In this document: positions 32,116 through 46,430 of the stretch, in pieces
Layout: every line of letters starts with the position of its first letter
Numbering within the stretch: position 1 is the first letter of the stretch
Assembly (NCBI GenBank): GCA_947683425.1
Contig: CANTUQ010000017.1
Location: 682,001-746,000 of the forward strand
Direction: 5' to 3'
DNA from: Excoecaria cochinchinensis
Lineage: Eukaryota; Streptophyta; Magnoliopsida; Malpighiales; Euphorbiaceae
DNA: 64,000 bases
The notes under the pieces: generated by a model
Told to the model about the DNA's origin: nothing
The model's input: the letters and a program-made list of their open reading frames with translations, nothing else
Database searches by the model: none
Program-made: the position numbers and the translations under genes

Positions 32116-33577
32116 ATGCCCAGAAAATCCAAGGGAAAAGGGAAAGAGGTCCAGAAAGAGGACCCAAAAGTTTCAAAACCTGTAGCAGCTTCTTCTGCTA
32201 CAGAAATCAAATCATGGGCAGAAATTGTCGAAGAAGATGAAGAAGCCCTTGCCAAACAGTCCCTGGTCCAGCAATGGATCGAGACTCTCGACAAACAGCC
32301 AGAACTTGGCTCCATCTTTAAAATGATTGCTGAAAAGCAAGCAGGTAAAAAATCTCAAACCATTTCAAAACAAGAGGAAGGATCTTTATCCTCAAAAACC
32401 TCCTCAAAACAAATTTCAAAACCTACACAAGAGTCATCTTGTAGTAGACAGCTTATCAAACCCTCCGATCTCGGAGTTTCTACTTCAAAATCCTCGCAAG
32501 AGGAATTTTCAAAAATTGTTTTGACACAAAACAGTTCTGAAATTGTTTTATCTCAAACAAAAAACATTTCAAATTATTTTGTCAAAACAGATTTTCAATA
32601 TATTTGCACCATTGAGGAAGGGTTTTACGCAAATGATCCTCAAATGGCCATTTCAAAAGTTTTCCCTAAAGGCTGGTTATTTAAACCATGGGATTTAACA
32701 AAACCCCAGCCTTACTACAGGGCAATTCTTGAATTAACAGGTTCTGTGTCCATTGTGGACAACCCAAAAACTGGACCTATTAATTACTCAATGGGAAAAA
32801 TCCACAGGGTTATCTCTCCTCTTGAATGGGGACAAAACCTTCATCAACCCAAATCCTTTCCTATTGATTTCAAAACCACTTATAACCACTGCCGGACCTA
32901 TTCCTACTGGGATTATCAACAGGCCTGGTACAATGCCTTTCTTTTCCAAAACACAAATTCCACCCATACTTGGTTGTTTTACTTTCAGCCCAAGCATGAC
33001 ACAGCCAGAATCCCTTTTTGGTTTGCACATTGGTGGAAATTGTATGGAGCTTCTCCTGAAATCCTAAAACCCCAGGTTCAGGAAAGCTATACCCTTTTCA
33101 AAACCTCTTATCAGCCTTCTGACAGAGAAAAAATGGTTTCATCCTTTGATGCTTTTTGCAGTCAGGTTTTTCTTACCTTGGGTAACAGCTTGGTATCTGG
33201 ATTACCACCAGCAAGAGGCACAATTAAGCCTAGTCAGAAGATTCAAAACCAGATGGTGGACGAAATTTAACATTCCGGAATCCATCAAAAGACCAACTGT
33301 AAGTAGGTACCTTCAAAGCCAAGGATTTCTCAAAATAGAACATTCATCAACACAGTTCTTGGCCCAGAAATCCTTTGCCCAAACCCAACTTGCAGCAGCA
33401 AAAACTGAGGAGGAATACTTTCAGATAATGGCCCAACTCCTACAAAGTAAGGCCTCTTCTTCGAAAGCCCCTTCAGGTTCTTCAAAATCAGGCTCTTCTT
33501 CTTCTGGAACAGAGCCCACCTTCGATCTGGCAGATGAAGACTGTGATGTCTTTCCTAATTCTCGCATGGATCCTTAA
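32116..33577 (+). pseudogene. Viral ORF2, copy 4 (one-base insertion)
   Basis: An extra T near 33134 shifts the frame after about codon 339. The shifted frame runs to 33270 with unrelated residues, while the original frame continues open to 33577. The end of the aromatic-rich domain and the acidic tail are lost from any product. There is also a private Ser-to-Leu change in the Ser-rich linker. Confidence 0.9.
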
Positions 33578-34320
33578 ACGAAGGAATTTTGTAAACATGG
33601 GCCTAGCCCATCCTATTTTATGTTTTATGTTGTATTTGCAAACAGGCTTGAGCCCATACCTTTGTTAAGGCCCAGCCTCAAGAAAAAAAAAAAAAAAAAA
33701 AAGTAAAAAGATATTTTATGCTTTCGGTGCTTGGCTTTTCTTCTTTTTCAAACAGCCATAATGGAACAACAGTAGAAGAGCACGTGAAGATTCCTTTTCC
33801 AGCTCATCTTATCACTTCTTGTCTCCACCAGGCTCCCTTAATTGACGGAAGTCCCTCTATCTAAGAATCTCCTTATTCCCAGTTGAAGGCAGAGACTAAT
33901 TTGGAGAGGATTCCCAGTCTACAAACTCTCACACTTAGATCTGAGATTAGGTTGCTCATGTGTTGAGCCAAAACACCTTGTAATCTTGAGCTGAGTGTTT
34001 ATCTCCGTTTGTAATTATATTCTTTTTTTTTCCAAAACCTGTAAGTGTAGCTCATGTGTTGAGCCTCTTTATACCTTACAGTTTATGTATTTATGTTGTT
34101 ATATTAATAAAAGTATTTTTTTTAAACAATTGTTTCTGCATTCATAAGTATGCTCTGTACCTGCGGTTTAATCTGATCTGGTACATCAGAAATACTGTTT
34201 GCATAAACTTTTCAAACGATCTTTAAAGTATATAGGCTGAAACAATACGAGCTGCGGGCTACTGGTCCAAAGGATAACTAGGTTATCATGCTTGTTCAGT
34301 GCCACGTACTTTCCTGATTC
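33578..34320 (+). promoter_or_regulatory. Viral 3' region with altered TATA box, copy 4
   Basis: Same order as copy 2: GGGCC motifs, 20-A tract (33683-33702), TGACG, then CTATCTAAG at 33857-33865 in place of CTATTTAAG, twin hairpins, and AATAAA at 34106-34111. The changed TATA box may weaken initiation. Any transcript from it would run into the (TA)n flank. Confidence 0.7.
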
Positions 34321-34385
34321 ATATATATATATATATATATATAACTAAGGCTTTCGAATAGGTTTCGGAACTCTTTCTCATGCAA
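34321..34385 (-). repeat. Right arm of inverted repeat flanking the viral array
   Basis: (AT)n followed by AACTAAGGCTTTCGAATAGG and on to CTTTCTCATGCAA. It is the reverse complement of 4526-4582. Together the arms look like the two halves of a palindromic host sequence with a TA-rich centre, now about 29.7 kb apart. Confidence 0.85.
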
Positions 34386-34500
34386 TCGATTTTTTCTATT
34401 AATCGGTCTAATTGACTTGGTTTTAATTTTTATTTTTAACATTTTTAGTTTTAATTTCGGTTTTTGGGTATTAGTTAGCTATTACTCTACGATTAATTGG

Positions 34501-34560
<60 letters not shown>

Positions 34561-35552
34561 TTATTTATTTTTACACCTCAAAAATTTTTCATTTTTTTTA
34601 ATTTCTCCCAAAAATTTACATGGAATAATATTTTAAAGTATATTTAAATTATATTTTTATTTTTATACTTTAATTTTTTGTATTTGTTTATAAAATTTAT
34701 ATAATACTTTAAATTATATTTAAATTATACCATTTTCTTTAATTATATAAAGTAATATTTATGTGAAGTAACTGATAAGCCTTTATATATGTTATTTTTT
34801 ATTATATATATTTGTGTCTATATTTTGATTGATAATATTTAATTATATATTTTTTTATATTTTAGAGTCTATGTTTTAACATTTAATTTTTATCCAAAAT
34901 ATTTTTAAATTATGATTAAACATGCTAATTTTCAACAAATGTATAGCAAATTAAATTTATAATATCAGCTATTAATTTGTTGAACATTAATTTTGATTAT
35001 TATATTATATTATGTTTGTTTTATGGTTTTTATTTTGAATTATTTTGCACATTTAAAATTAAATTGAACTTTGCTTTTTTTTTTTTTTATAATTGTATGT
35101 TACAAAATTTGAGTGGTTAACCGAAAAATATTAGTTAACCCAATCGAAAAAATCAAAATTAATGGATTGTTTAACCGAATGTAACAGGTTGGTTAATAGT
35201 TAATGATTTTAAAAAAATTATTTCAATAGACTAATTATTTTTTTTTATGCTTACCTCTCTCTCTTTATATATATAAATTACTCAATATCTCTTAACTAAT
35301 AAATTATATTGTAATATACTATATATATAAATATACCAAAATAGTTATCATATTTATGTGATAATTTTGGGTCAATGATGCATTTATATTTTATGATGGA
35401 ATGGAGAGAGATCAATGCAAGAAAATATATAGCCATGTGTAAACACAATTCAATGTTTGTCCCTGACTCTTGTTGATGTCATTTCACAACAAGAAGATAA
35501 TGGAAACTGACGTCTCTTTAGTTTGAATGGCCATTTTGATTCATTAGCCTAT
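34386..35552. other. AT-rich spacer with (TA)n microsatellite
   Basis: No gene. A (TA) run of about 27 units lies at 34502-34556. Motifs of the kind GGTTAACC, TTAACCGAA and AATCGGT near 34395-34420 and 35110-35200 resemble remnants of hAT-type miniature transposons, but no termini could be defined. Confidence 0.5.
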
Positions 35553-35644
35553 TGTGACGCGCGCCGAACCCCAGCAGCCCTAAAAATCCTCATTTAGGGT
35601 ATTTGAGAGAGGTTCACAAGACTTCTAAAAGATTACAAGGGTGT

Positions 35645-36035
35645 CTATTTTGGGCAATAAAGAGGTGTTTTGGAGTCACCACCCAAAAAAATATTGGGAA
35701 GGGTCATCTAGCCTCACTAAGCCTAAGACAGCGCATGTGTGTCTATTTTGGGCAATTAGAGATATTTTGGAATCCTCCTCCCAATAGAACATTGGAAAGA
35801 TTCATCTAATCTCGTGAAGCCTAAGACGATGCATATACGCCTATTTTGGGCAAGTCAGAGATATTTTAGACTTTCCATCCCAATAGTACATCGAGATGGT
35901 TCATCTAACTTCGTGGAGCCTCAGACGATGCAACTTGGGCCTATTTTGGGCAGCAAGAGATATTTTGGAATTCCCTTTCCAATAGAACATTGGAAAGGTT
36001 CATCTAACCTCGTTGAGCCTAAAACCAGAGATGGT
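35645..36035. repeat. About 98-bp tandem repeat, four units, in solo LTR
   Basis: CTATTTTGGGCA recurs at 35645, 35743, 35841 and 35941, each followed by AGAGATATTTTGGA-like sequence, CAATAGAACATTGG-like sequence, TTCATCTAA and GAGCCTAA. Units are diverged. The Tat LTRs carry a related but differently arranged set. Confidence 0.8.
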
Positions 36036-36212
36036 TTGCGACTTCCCATCTATTCATACCTTGATTAAATTATAATTGGATTTTAAAGTTAAAATTTCAT
36101 TCCATTTTCTCATTCAGTTCAATACGATAATTAAATCTCAGATTAATCATATAATGGAAAGCTATAAATGAAGCATAAAATAAATCAAAATATGATAATT
36201 TACAGCAAAACT

Positions 36213-36525
36213 AGGGGCGGATACAACCCCCATTGTAAATAAATAGAAGATAAACAAACATACATAAAACTGGGATATTCATTTTGGAATGAAGATATTG
36301 GTCTTTGCATGCACATTTTAGAGAAAAATAATATTAACATGTCTATTTCATTTGGACACAGAAAATAGGGGCGGAATACAACCTCCATTGTAAATAAATA
36401 GAAAATAAACAAACAAACATAAAACCAAGATATTCATTTTGAAATGAAGACATTGGTCTTTGCATTCACATTTTAGAGAAAAATAATATTAACATGTCTA
36501 TTTCATTTGGACACAGAAAATCAGG
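36213..36525. repeat. 155-bp tandem duplication in solo LTR
   Basis: The block from GGGGCGGATACAACCCCCATTG to the end of the ATTTGGACACAGAAAAT stretch is repeated once with few differences (CATTGTAAATAAATAG at 36231 and 36386). Confidence 0.85.
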
Positions 36526-37924
36526 ATATCGATCCTAATGTTGTTTAAGAAAATACATTTTACTTGTGAAAATCTTTTGCCATTTTCGCGTTAGCGGGCT
36601 CAAAATAATATTTACAACAAATATTAATAAAATATATGAGAGAGGAATAGGGTATGAGAAATGAACCCAGTTGGTGTCCCCGGATCATTCTAGTGGGATA
36701 TCCCTTCTCAGCACCACGTATTCAATAGAAACAATTAAACTCACAAAAACAAATAACATGTTAGTAAGATAGTAAAATAAAATAACGATGAAAAAGGATT
36801 AATAAAAACAGCAATGAACAAATAATCTGAATAAATAAAAAATATAAATTACCTTTAAAAAAGGGAAAAATAGGTTTTAAAGGAGGTAGAAAAAGAAATA
36901 ACGAGGAAAAAGCGAAAGGAGGCCCAGGGACGGCCCAAGCCACGTGAGCGACGGGCGCCTCTAGGTCTACCGACGGGCAGAAGCGAATTTCCACAGTGGC
37001 CCGTCACTCGGTTAAAGGACGGCCATCGGTGGACCTTCAGCCCATCGATTATTCCAGACCCAAAAAAAAAACGCAGAAAAGTCAATTAAAACCTAATCTT
37101 TCATAAATTAATACCCTTTTTAAGCAATTAACCATAAATAAATTAATACAAAGCAATAAAATAAATTAGAGGTCGATCCAAAATGTTTACCGTCGAAATG
37201 TTATTTTCTGAAGGTGAATGTTGTGTGGTCTTTCCCTTGAATTCTACAAGGATAAATTGGCAATGTGTAATTTTGAGGAAATTTTCTATCGCAAAATTGT
37301 TATTTTTCAAAATCAAATCAAGAGAAGAAAATTAATTTTTCATGCTTGATTTTTTATAATCATCGTGAATATTAAAAGGATAGATCGAGCAAAAATGAAT
37401 TGATTTCACTTTCTCGGATTCTCCTTATTTTTTGAAAAGATTTTATGAAAATAATGATGAAATAAAGAAGAAAAACTCTTAGAAATTCTTTTGGGATTCT
37501 TTTTTCAACTTTCGAAAATGTTTCTAGCCTTTTCCTGAAAATTTTTCCAACCCTTACAAATGAATCTTAGCTTACTATTTATAGGCTAAAATTAGAAATT
37601 CAAAAAGTTTTAAAATTAAAATTTGAATTTGAAAAAAATTTGCAAAATCAAATTAAAACCACTTGATTTTGGAGAATATTTGGAAATTAAATCAAATTAA
37701 ATCAATTATTTGGAGAAGATTTTCAGAATTCAAATAAAAATCTATTGATTTTGGAGAATAATTAGAGAATTATGCAAAATCCACTTTGAAAATCCTTACA
37801 AACCGCCGTAGATCCCCGACTGACGGGCTTCGGTCGCAGGGGCAACCCCGGTCTTTTGAGCGGCGGGCAAACACAGGGGGATGGGTACGAGCAATTGGCA
37901 GTACTCGTGCGAGGGGGGCCCCCA

Positions 37925-38438
37925 TCTAAAAAATAGTAAAACCTATTACCTGCCAGCCTCTCTAGCATTTGGTCAATAAAAGGCAAAGGGAAATGGTCTT
38001 TTCTAGTGGCATTATTCAACCTTCTAAAATCAATATAGACTCTCCACCCCGTAACTGTACGAGTTAGAATCAATTCATTCAGCTCATTCCTTATCACTGT
38101 CATCCCCCCCTTCTTAGGCACACATTGCACTGGGCTAACCCATTTACTATCAGAGATAGGGTAGATAATACCTGAGTCTAGGAGTTTAAGTACCTCCTTC
38201 TTTACCACCTCTTGCATGACCGAATTGAGTCTCCTTTGAGGCTGAGCTACCGGCTTACATTCCTCCTCTATCGAAATTCGGTGTGTGCAGTAACTAGGGT
38301 CAATCCTCTTCAAATCTGATGTCTCCCATCCAATGGCACCCTTGTGCTTTTTCAGCACCTCAAGCAACATCTTCTCTTCAACATCTGACAACAAAGAAGA
38401 TATAATTACTGGTTTTTGCTCATTTTCTAAAAACACAT
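37925..38438 (-). pseudogene. Athila-type gypsy RT fragment
   Basis: Minus-strand frame open from the Tat insertion at 38438 to 37925. It shows the Athila linker and RT start: KAIGW-like GAIGWETSDL, RRLNSVMQEVVKKEV, KLLDSGIIYPISDSKWVSPV, VPKKGGMTV, TRTVTGWRVYIDFRRLNNATRKDHFPLPFID-type sequence, then YYFLDG, where it ends abruptly. The YxDD motif, RNase H and integrase are absent. Its upstream part continues beyond the Tat insertion at 52983-53803, in frame across the target duplication. Dead because truncated and split. Confidence 0.88.
38434..38438. repeat. Target-site duplication CACAT (left)
   Basis: CACAT immediately before the Tat LTR start, matching CACAT at 52983-52987 immediately after the other LTR. 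It proves a simple integration into Athila pol. Confidence 0.93.
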
Positions 38439-41198
<2,760 letters not shown>

Positions 41199-43076
41199 GT
41201 TGCCCCCAATTTTGGGGAGGCTAGTGTATGGATGCCTAGGTGAGCCAAAATTCAGGAAAAGGAAAGAAGCGCGTACCTGAGACTGCCTCCTTCCCGCTGC
41301 TCCCCCGGGAATAATGCTGTGATTTGAGCTATGAGTTGCACTGAGTCGCTGACAAGACTACAAAGTGCCAAGGAACCATCCTAAGACGGTGATGCGCCAA
41401 GTCGCTACCAAGACTACAAAGCGCGAAAGATAAATCGCACCGAGCCACTGACAAGGCTACTAAAAGTGCGCTGCACGGAGTCGCTGACAAGACTACTAAA
41501 CGTACAGGTGCTATCTGCAGATAGCAATGCGCCGAGCCACTACCAAGACTACTAAAAGCGCAGAATGAAAAGCGCACCGAGCCGCTGACAAGGCTACAAA
41601 AAGTGCGCTGCACGGAGTCGCTGACAAGACTGCTAAACGTGCAGGGTTCCATCCTAAGACGGTGATGCGCCGAGCCACTGACAAGGCTACTAAAAACGCA
41701 CAAGAGAGATGCACCGAGTCACTACCAAGACTACCAAAAGTGCACGAAAGAACTACACCGAGCCACTACCAAAGCTACCAAAAGTGCACTGCTCCTTCTT
41801 CTGGTTATGATGCGTCGAGTCGTTGACAAGACTACGAAATGCAAAACTTGCTCTTCTGAGCTGCACCGAGTCTGCTACAGACTACCAAAAGTGAACTGCA
41901 CCGAGTCACTGACAAGACTACTAAAAGTGTAGGACTCCATCTTCGAATGGTGACTGTCTTCTTTTAGATATTTCCTGCAAAATTATGTGCACAAAAAATA
42001 CATACAAGAAAACGTGTGTATGATATGAGATGCGAATGCTTGCAAGAATGTATAGACCATGCCCTAGGTGGCCCAGGGTGTGCTGAGGATATAGCTTGGT
42101 TGCTCCACCATGCCCCCGGAATCAAATGGATTGTCATCTTGGCCTTAGGGATTCCGTCCCCAATGAGTTCCTGAAAGAGACATCCAGTGCATCTTTGCCC
42201 CCCGGTCGATGATCATATGCCCAGGATTCTGACTCATGTCCTGAATTATGCCTTATCTAGCTGAAAAGAAGATCATCCGAAGTATATCGCCTTGTTACTC
42301 CAGTCATTGTTTTAAAGGTAGTGCGTCCCTTGTGGATTTTCACACTAGCTTTTCTTCGTGGGAAATGCGTCCCTTTAGGGATTTTCACATAACCCTTTGC
42401 CTAATTTTTGCCTGGCATGGACCCAACCCAAACCAGCGGCTTTTTATTTTTTATTATTTTTTTTTGTAGGGCAGACTGCCTGTCTCCAGGTTTTTACCCT
42501 GCCCTTTGGCCTAACTTTTGCTTAGAGAGCCAATTACGGTTTTCATCTCTAACGGCCTCTTTTTTTTTCAAGATTTTTTATTTTTTTTTATTTTTTAACT
42601 GCAAGAGAAAGCTATTATTCCCTTACGGGTGATCAGCACACATCTGCTTAGATATCTTCAGATAGAATGAGTAGACAATAGTCATTAGATAAATAGATGA
42701 TAAGTTTCTTTTTAAGACAGAACTAAAAGAACAATGAAAATATAAACTGCATTCTTTTATTCATTGCAAAATTGAGTACATTTCTATATGATTTCATCAT
42801 ACATGATCCTTATTTAACAAGAATTCAAAAGCACAAGACTACACCTAATCTCGGAATAGATCTTGTAAGCATCAAACTCCTGTTATCAATCTGCCCTCTT
42901 GGGTTTTCTCGATTGAACATTTTCTCTCAGCCCTTAATTTTTGCCCAGGATGCCTTTTTTCGGTTTTCACCCTGCCAGGGCGCCCAATTTTAGCAAGGCC
43001 GCCTTTTTTCGGTTTTCGACCTGCGGGGCATTTATTCTCTTCTTTTTATTTTATTTATTTATTTATTTTTTGGTCT
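41199..43076 (-). other. 3' untranslated region of Tat element, with polypurine tract
   Basis: Between the integrase stop (43077) and the 3' LTR. Directly next to the LTR the minus strand reads AAAATTGGGGGCAAC, the expected polypurine tract. 42270-43030 contains loosely repeated blocks with GGTTTTCACCCTG/CCTTTGGCCTAA sequence and T-rich runs. No gene seen. Confidence 0.75.
41335..41935. repeat. Minisatellite, about 13 units, in Tat 3' region
   Basis: Units of the form GCACCGAGTCGCTGACAAGAC followed by TACTAAAAGTGC start near 41339, 41393, 41437, 41474, 41528, 41573, 41611, 41664, 41709, 41755, 41811, 41861 and 41898. Spacing varies from 36 to 56 bases, and spacers sometimes repeat (CCATCCTAAGACGGTGATGCG twice). 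Confidence 0.88.
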
Positions 43077-46000
43077 TTAGCCATGGAACCTTTTTAGTCT
43101 ATCGACATTGACCGGGTCTTTAAACTCATTCCCATCGCTGTCTGCCAAGATTGCCGCTCCCTTTGTTAGCAACTTTTTTAAAATGAACGGACCTTCCCAG
43201 GTTGGCCTGAATTTTCCTCGTATGTCCGGCACTCCTGGCCTCATCATCTTAAACACCAAATCCCCTTCTTTCAACGGGTGCTTTTATACCTTCTTGCCAA
43301 AGGACCGAGCTAGTCTCTTCTGATAAACTTGATTGTGATAATAGGCTCTCAACCGATCTTTATCCAACAAATTCAACTGCAACAATCGCTGTTGTGCCCA
43401 TTCTGTCTCTGGAATCTCGGCTTCCATGACTACCCTTAAGGATTTCAGCTCAATTTCAACCGGCATAACTGCTTCGGTTCCGTATACCAGGGAGAACGGT
43501 GTTGCCCCCGTAGAGGTTCTGACTGTGGTTCTATAACCCCAGAGTGCAACAGGCAGCTTTTTCGCCCAATCTTTATAGCTCTGAACCATCTTGGCCAATA
43601 TCCTTTTCACATTCTTGTTTGCCACTTCAACCGCACCGTTAGCTTGAGGACGGTAAGGAGAAGACTTATGATGCTGGATTCCATACCTCTGAAGCATCTT
43701 TTTAGTTTCTGCTAAGAATTGCACCCCATTATCAAATACAATATGGTGTGGGAGACCATATCTGCATATCAAATTCCTCTCGATGAACTTAGCCATATCC
43801 CTAGCATCAATCTTCTTAAAAGATTCAGCTTCGACCCACTTAGTGAAATAATCAATGGCAACTATGATGAATCTGTGCCCATTAGATGCTGTAGGACGTA
43901 TCTCGCCTATGATATCTATCCCCCAAGCTGCAAATGGCCATGGAGATGTCAAATTATGTAGCTTTGAAACTGGGACATGCCTTAAATTCGCGTATTGCTG
44001 GCATAACTGGCATTGCTTCACATATTTTGAACAATCCGTATCCATTGTGAGCCAATAGAATCCTTGGCGCATGATCTTCTTCGCTAAGGCTAAGCCATTC
44101 ATGTGAGCTCCACAGACTCCGGCATGAACCTCTTCCATAACCTTTTCAGCTTCTTTCTCCTCCAAATATCTTAACTGGATACCATCGACCTGTCTCTTGT
44201 ACAAAGTGCCATTTACACTGATGAACTGAGTGGACAACTTTCGAATCATCCTTTGGTCTTTCTCAGTGGCTTCCTCTGGAAAAACTGACCGTTCCAAATA
44301 ATTCTGAATGTCGTAGTACTAAGGGATTCCATCGGTGGCCCCAACATCCATTACCTGCTCAGCTTCAAAGCAAGGCTTTTTCGAACTAGAGATTAGCATG
44401 GTTTTCATAGTAACCCCTGTTGGGTTATCCCACATGGACACCAATGTTGCGAGAGCATCGGCCAATTGATTTTCATCACTGGGGGTGAAGTGAAAAGTGC
44501 AAGTCTCAAACTGGCTACTCAACATTCTCAAGTGCTTCACGTAAAGTAACAACCTCTCTTCCTTAACTGACCATTCCCCTCTGATCTGATGAATTACTAA
44601 TGAAGAATCTCCGAAGACTTCTGCAGTCTTTGCCCTCAGAGCCAGCAATGCTTCCAATCCGAAGATGCAAGCTTCATATTCTGCTTCATTATTGGTTGCC
44701 TTGTACCTCAACTTTTTGGCTAATGGCAGCTTTTCACCATCCGGGGTCGTAAGAATGATCCCTACTCCTGCCCCTTTACTGTTAACTGCCCCATCAAAGA
44801 ACATCTGCCACCCTTGTACTGCTATGGCCATGATATCTTCATCTGGGAAATTGTATTCGAATTGGTCTCCCTCAATAGGATGCTCAGCCAAGAACTCAGC
44901 TACAGCTCTTCCTTTAATGGTTTTCCTGGTGATGTATTCGATATCAAACTCCTGCAATAGTAGTAACCATCTTCCCATCTTTCCCAGCAGAGAGGGCGCT
45001 TCCTGAAGGTACCTAAGCGGGTTATGCTTAGCAACCGCTTGCACACTGAAGGAATGAAAGTAGTGCCGCAACTTCTTAGAAGCCCAAATAACTGCTAAGC
45101 AAATCTTTTCCACTTCCACATATTTGGCTTCATATGTCAAGAATTTCTTGCTAAGATAGTAGACAGCAAACTCCACCCCAAAATCATCCTCTTGGGCCAT
45201 CATGGCACCCACTGAATTGTCTTCTATAGCCAGATACAGGATCAGTGGCTTGGCATGCCGCGGTGGTTTTAAAACTGGAGGATTCAGGAGATAATCCTTA
45301 ATAGTATCAAAAGCCAATTGACAATCATTATTCCACACCACCGGCTGATTCTTCCTACGAAGCTTGAAGATGGGCTCACATACTGAAGCCAGCTTGGCAA
45401 TAAACCGGCTGATGTACTAAAGCTTTCCCAGGAAACTTCTAACCTCTTTCTCTTTCTGAGGCACTGGCATCTCTCTGATGGCCTTGACCTTATCGGGATC
45501 TACTTCAATTCCCCTCTGGCTTACCATATGGCCTAACAGCTTACCCGAGGTAACTCCAAAAATGCACTTCTTGGGATTGAGGCATAGATCATACTTATTA
45601 ATCCTTTGAAAGAACTTTTCTAGAGCCTCGAAGTGACCTTCTCTGGTAGCTGACTTGATCATCATGTCGTCAACATACACCTCCACTTCCTTGTGGATCA
45701 AATCATTGAGAACTCTAGTGGCCATCCTCTGATAGGTTGCTCCTGCGTTCTTTAGTCCGAAAGGCATAACCCGATAAGCAAATGTACCCCATTCGGTGAT
45801 GAAGGCTGTCTTAATCCGATCCACTTTTTTGTTAAGGATTTGATTGTACCCTGCGTACCCATCTACGAAGCTGTACATCATGCAAGCAGCGGCACTATCT
45901 ACCAGCACATCAATATGAGGCAGAGGAAAATCATCTTTCGGGCAGGCTTTGTTAAGGTCCCGATAGTCCACACATACTCGAACTTTTCCATCCTTTTTAG

Positions 46001-46430
46001 CCACAGGAACCACATTAGCCAGCCACGTCGGGTATTTAAGCTCCAGTAGAAACTTAGCCTCAATCTGCTTATGGATCTCCTCTTTCACCTTCTGAGCCCA
46101 TTCTGGCCTAAGTCTTCTGAGCTTTTGCTTGACCGGTTTACTTTCTGGGTAAGTTGGAATGGCATGTTCGGCTACATCTCGATCAATCCCTGGCATGTCC
46201 TCGTAGGTCCAGGCGAAGACTTTTTCATATTTTTTCAATATTCTATCAAATTTTAGCCTCTCCTCAGGAGTTATATCTGATGCTATCAAAATTTCCTTTG
46301 GATTCTCCAAAGTTCTGAGATTAAATGCAGTCGTGCTAGTTAACTTAATGTTAAAAATGAATGCATCATGTTTATGATCATGAGAAATGAAATCATCAGA
46401 AACATCACACAAGTAAGCAAAGTTATTCAT
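43077..46430 (-). pseudogene. Tat pol: RT, RNase H, archaeal-type RNase H, integrase (three stops)
   Basis: One frame from ATG at 46430 to the stop at 43077, interrupted by in-frame stops at 45417-45419, 44319-44321 and 43284-43286. RT has KDDFPLPHIDVLVD, MPFGLKNAGATYQRM and YVDD at about residue 251 (45677-45666). Then a first RNase H (LILYLAIEDNSVGA) and a second, archaeal-type domain (MFFDGAVNSKGAG, NNEAEYEACIFGLEA). Integrase has a zinc region (HAGVCGAH ... CQLCQQ), catalytic Asp in WGIDIIGEI and FDNGVQF, and Glu in NGAVEVANK. It replicates and integrates the element in intact relatives. Its start overlaps the gag stop as ATGA. Confidence 0.92.

Larger units (their letters stand above)
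26345..34320 (+). mobile_element. Endogenous pararetrovirus copy 4 (short 3' truncation)
   Basis: Starts at an intact primer site and ends at 34320 in CCTGATTC, about 140 bases short of the next primer site, where host (AT)n begins. ORF1 has one stop codon and ORF2 one single-base insertion. The TATA box carries a T-to-C change. Otherwise nearly identical to the other copies. Confidence 0.92.
35553..37924 (-). mobile_element. Solo or truncated Tat-like LTR
   Basis: The plus-strand start TGTGACGCGC matches the end of the Tat LTRs at 38439 and 50299, and internal blocks (CAATAGAACATTGG; GCGGAATACAACC; CATTTTGGACA-like) recur in the same order but diverged. On the minus strand a TATA box CTATAAATAG lies at 37584-37575, as expected for an LTR promoter. 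The other end is probably at 37924 (TGGGGGCC on minus). No internal element sequence adjoins and no clear target duplication was found (CCTAT left, TCTAA right), so a rearranged or truncated element is possible. It interrupts or replaces the 3' part of the Athila RT. Confidence 0.65.

Noticed and set aside
4635..34320. Array as an active, complete viral genome source
   Set aside because: The only copy with both frames open lacks promoter and primer site; the tandem copies have broken frames, a deleted promoter or an altered TATA box. The sequence alone does not support activity.
34386..35230. Defined hAT-type miniature transposon
   Set aside because: GGTTAACC-like motifs are suggestive, but no terminal inverted repeats or 8-bp duplication could be found by eye.
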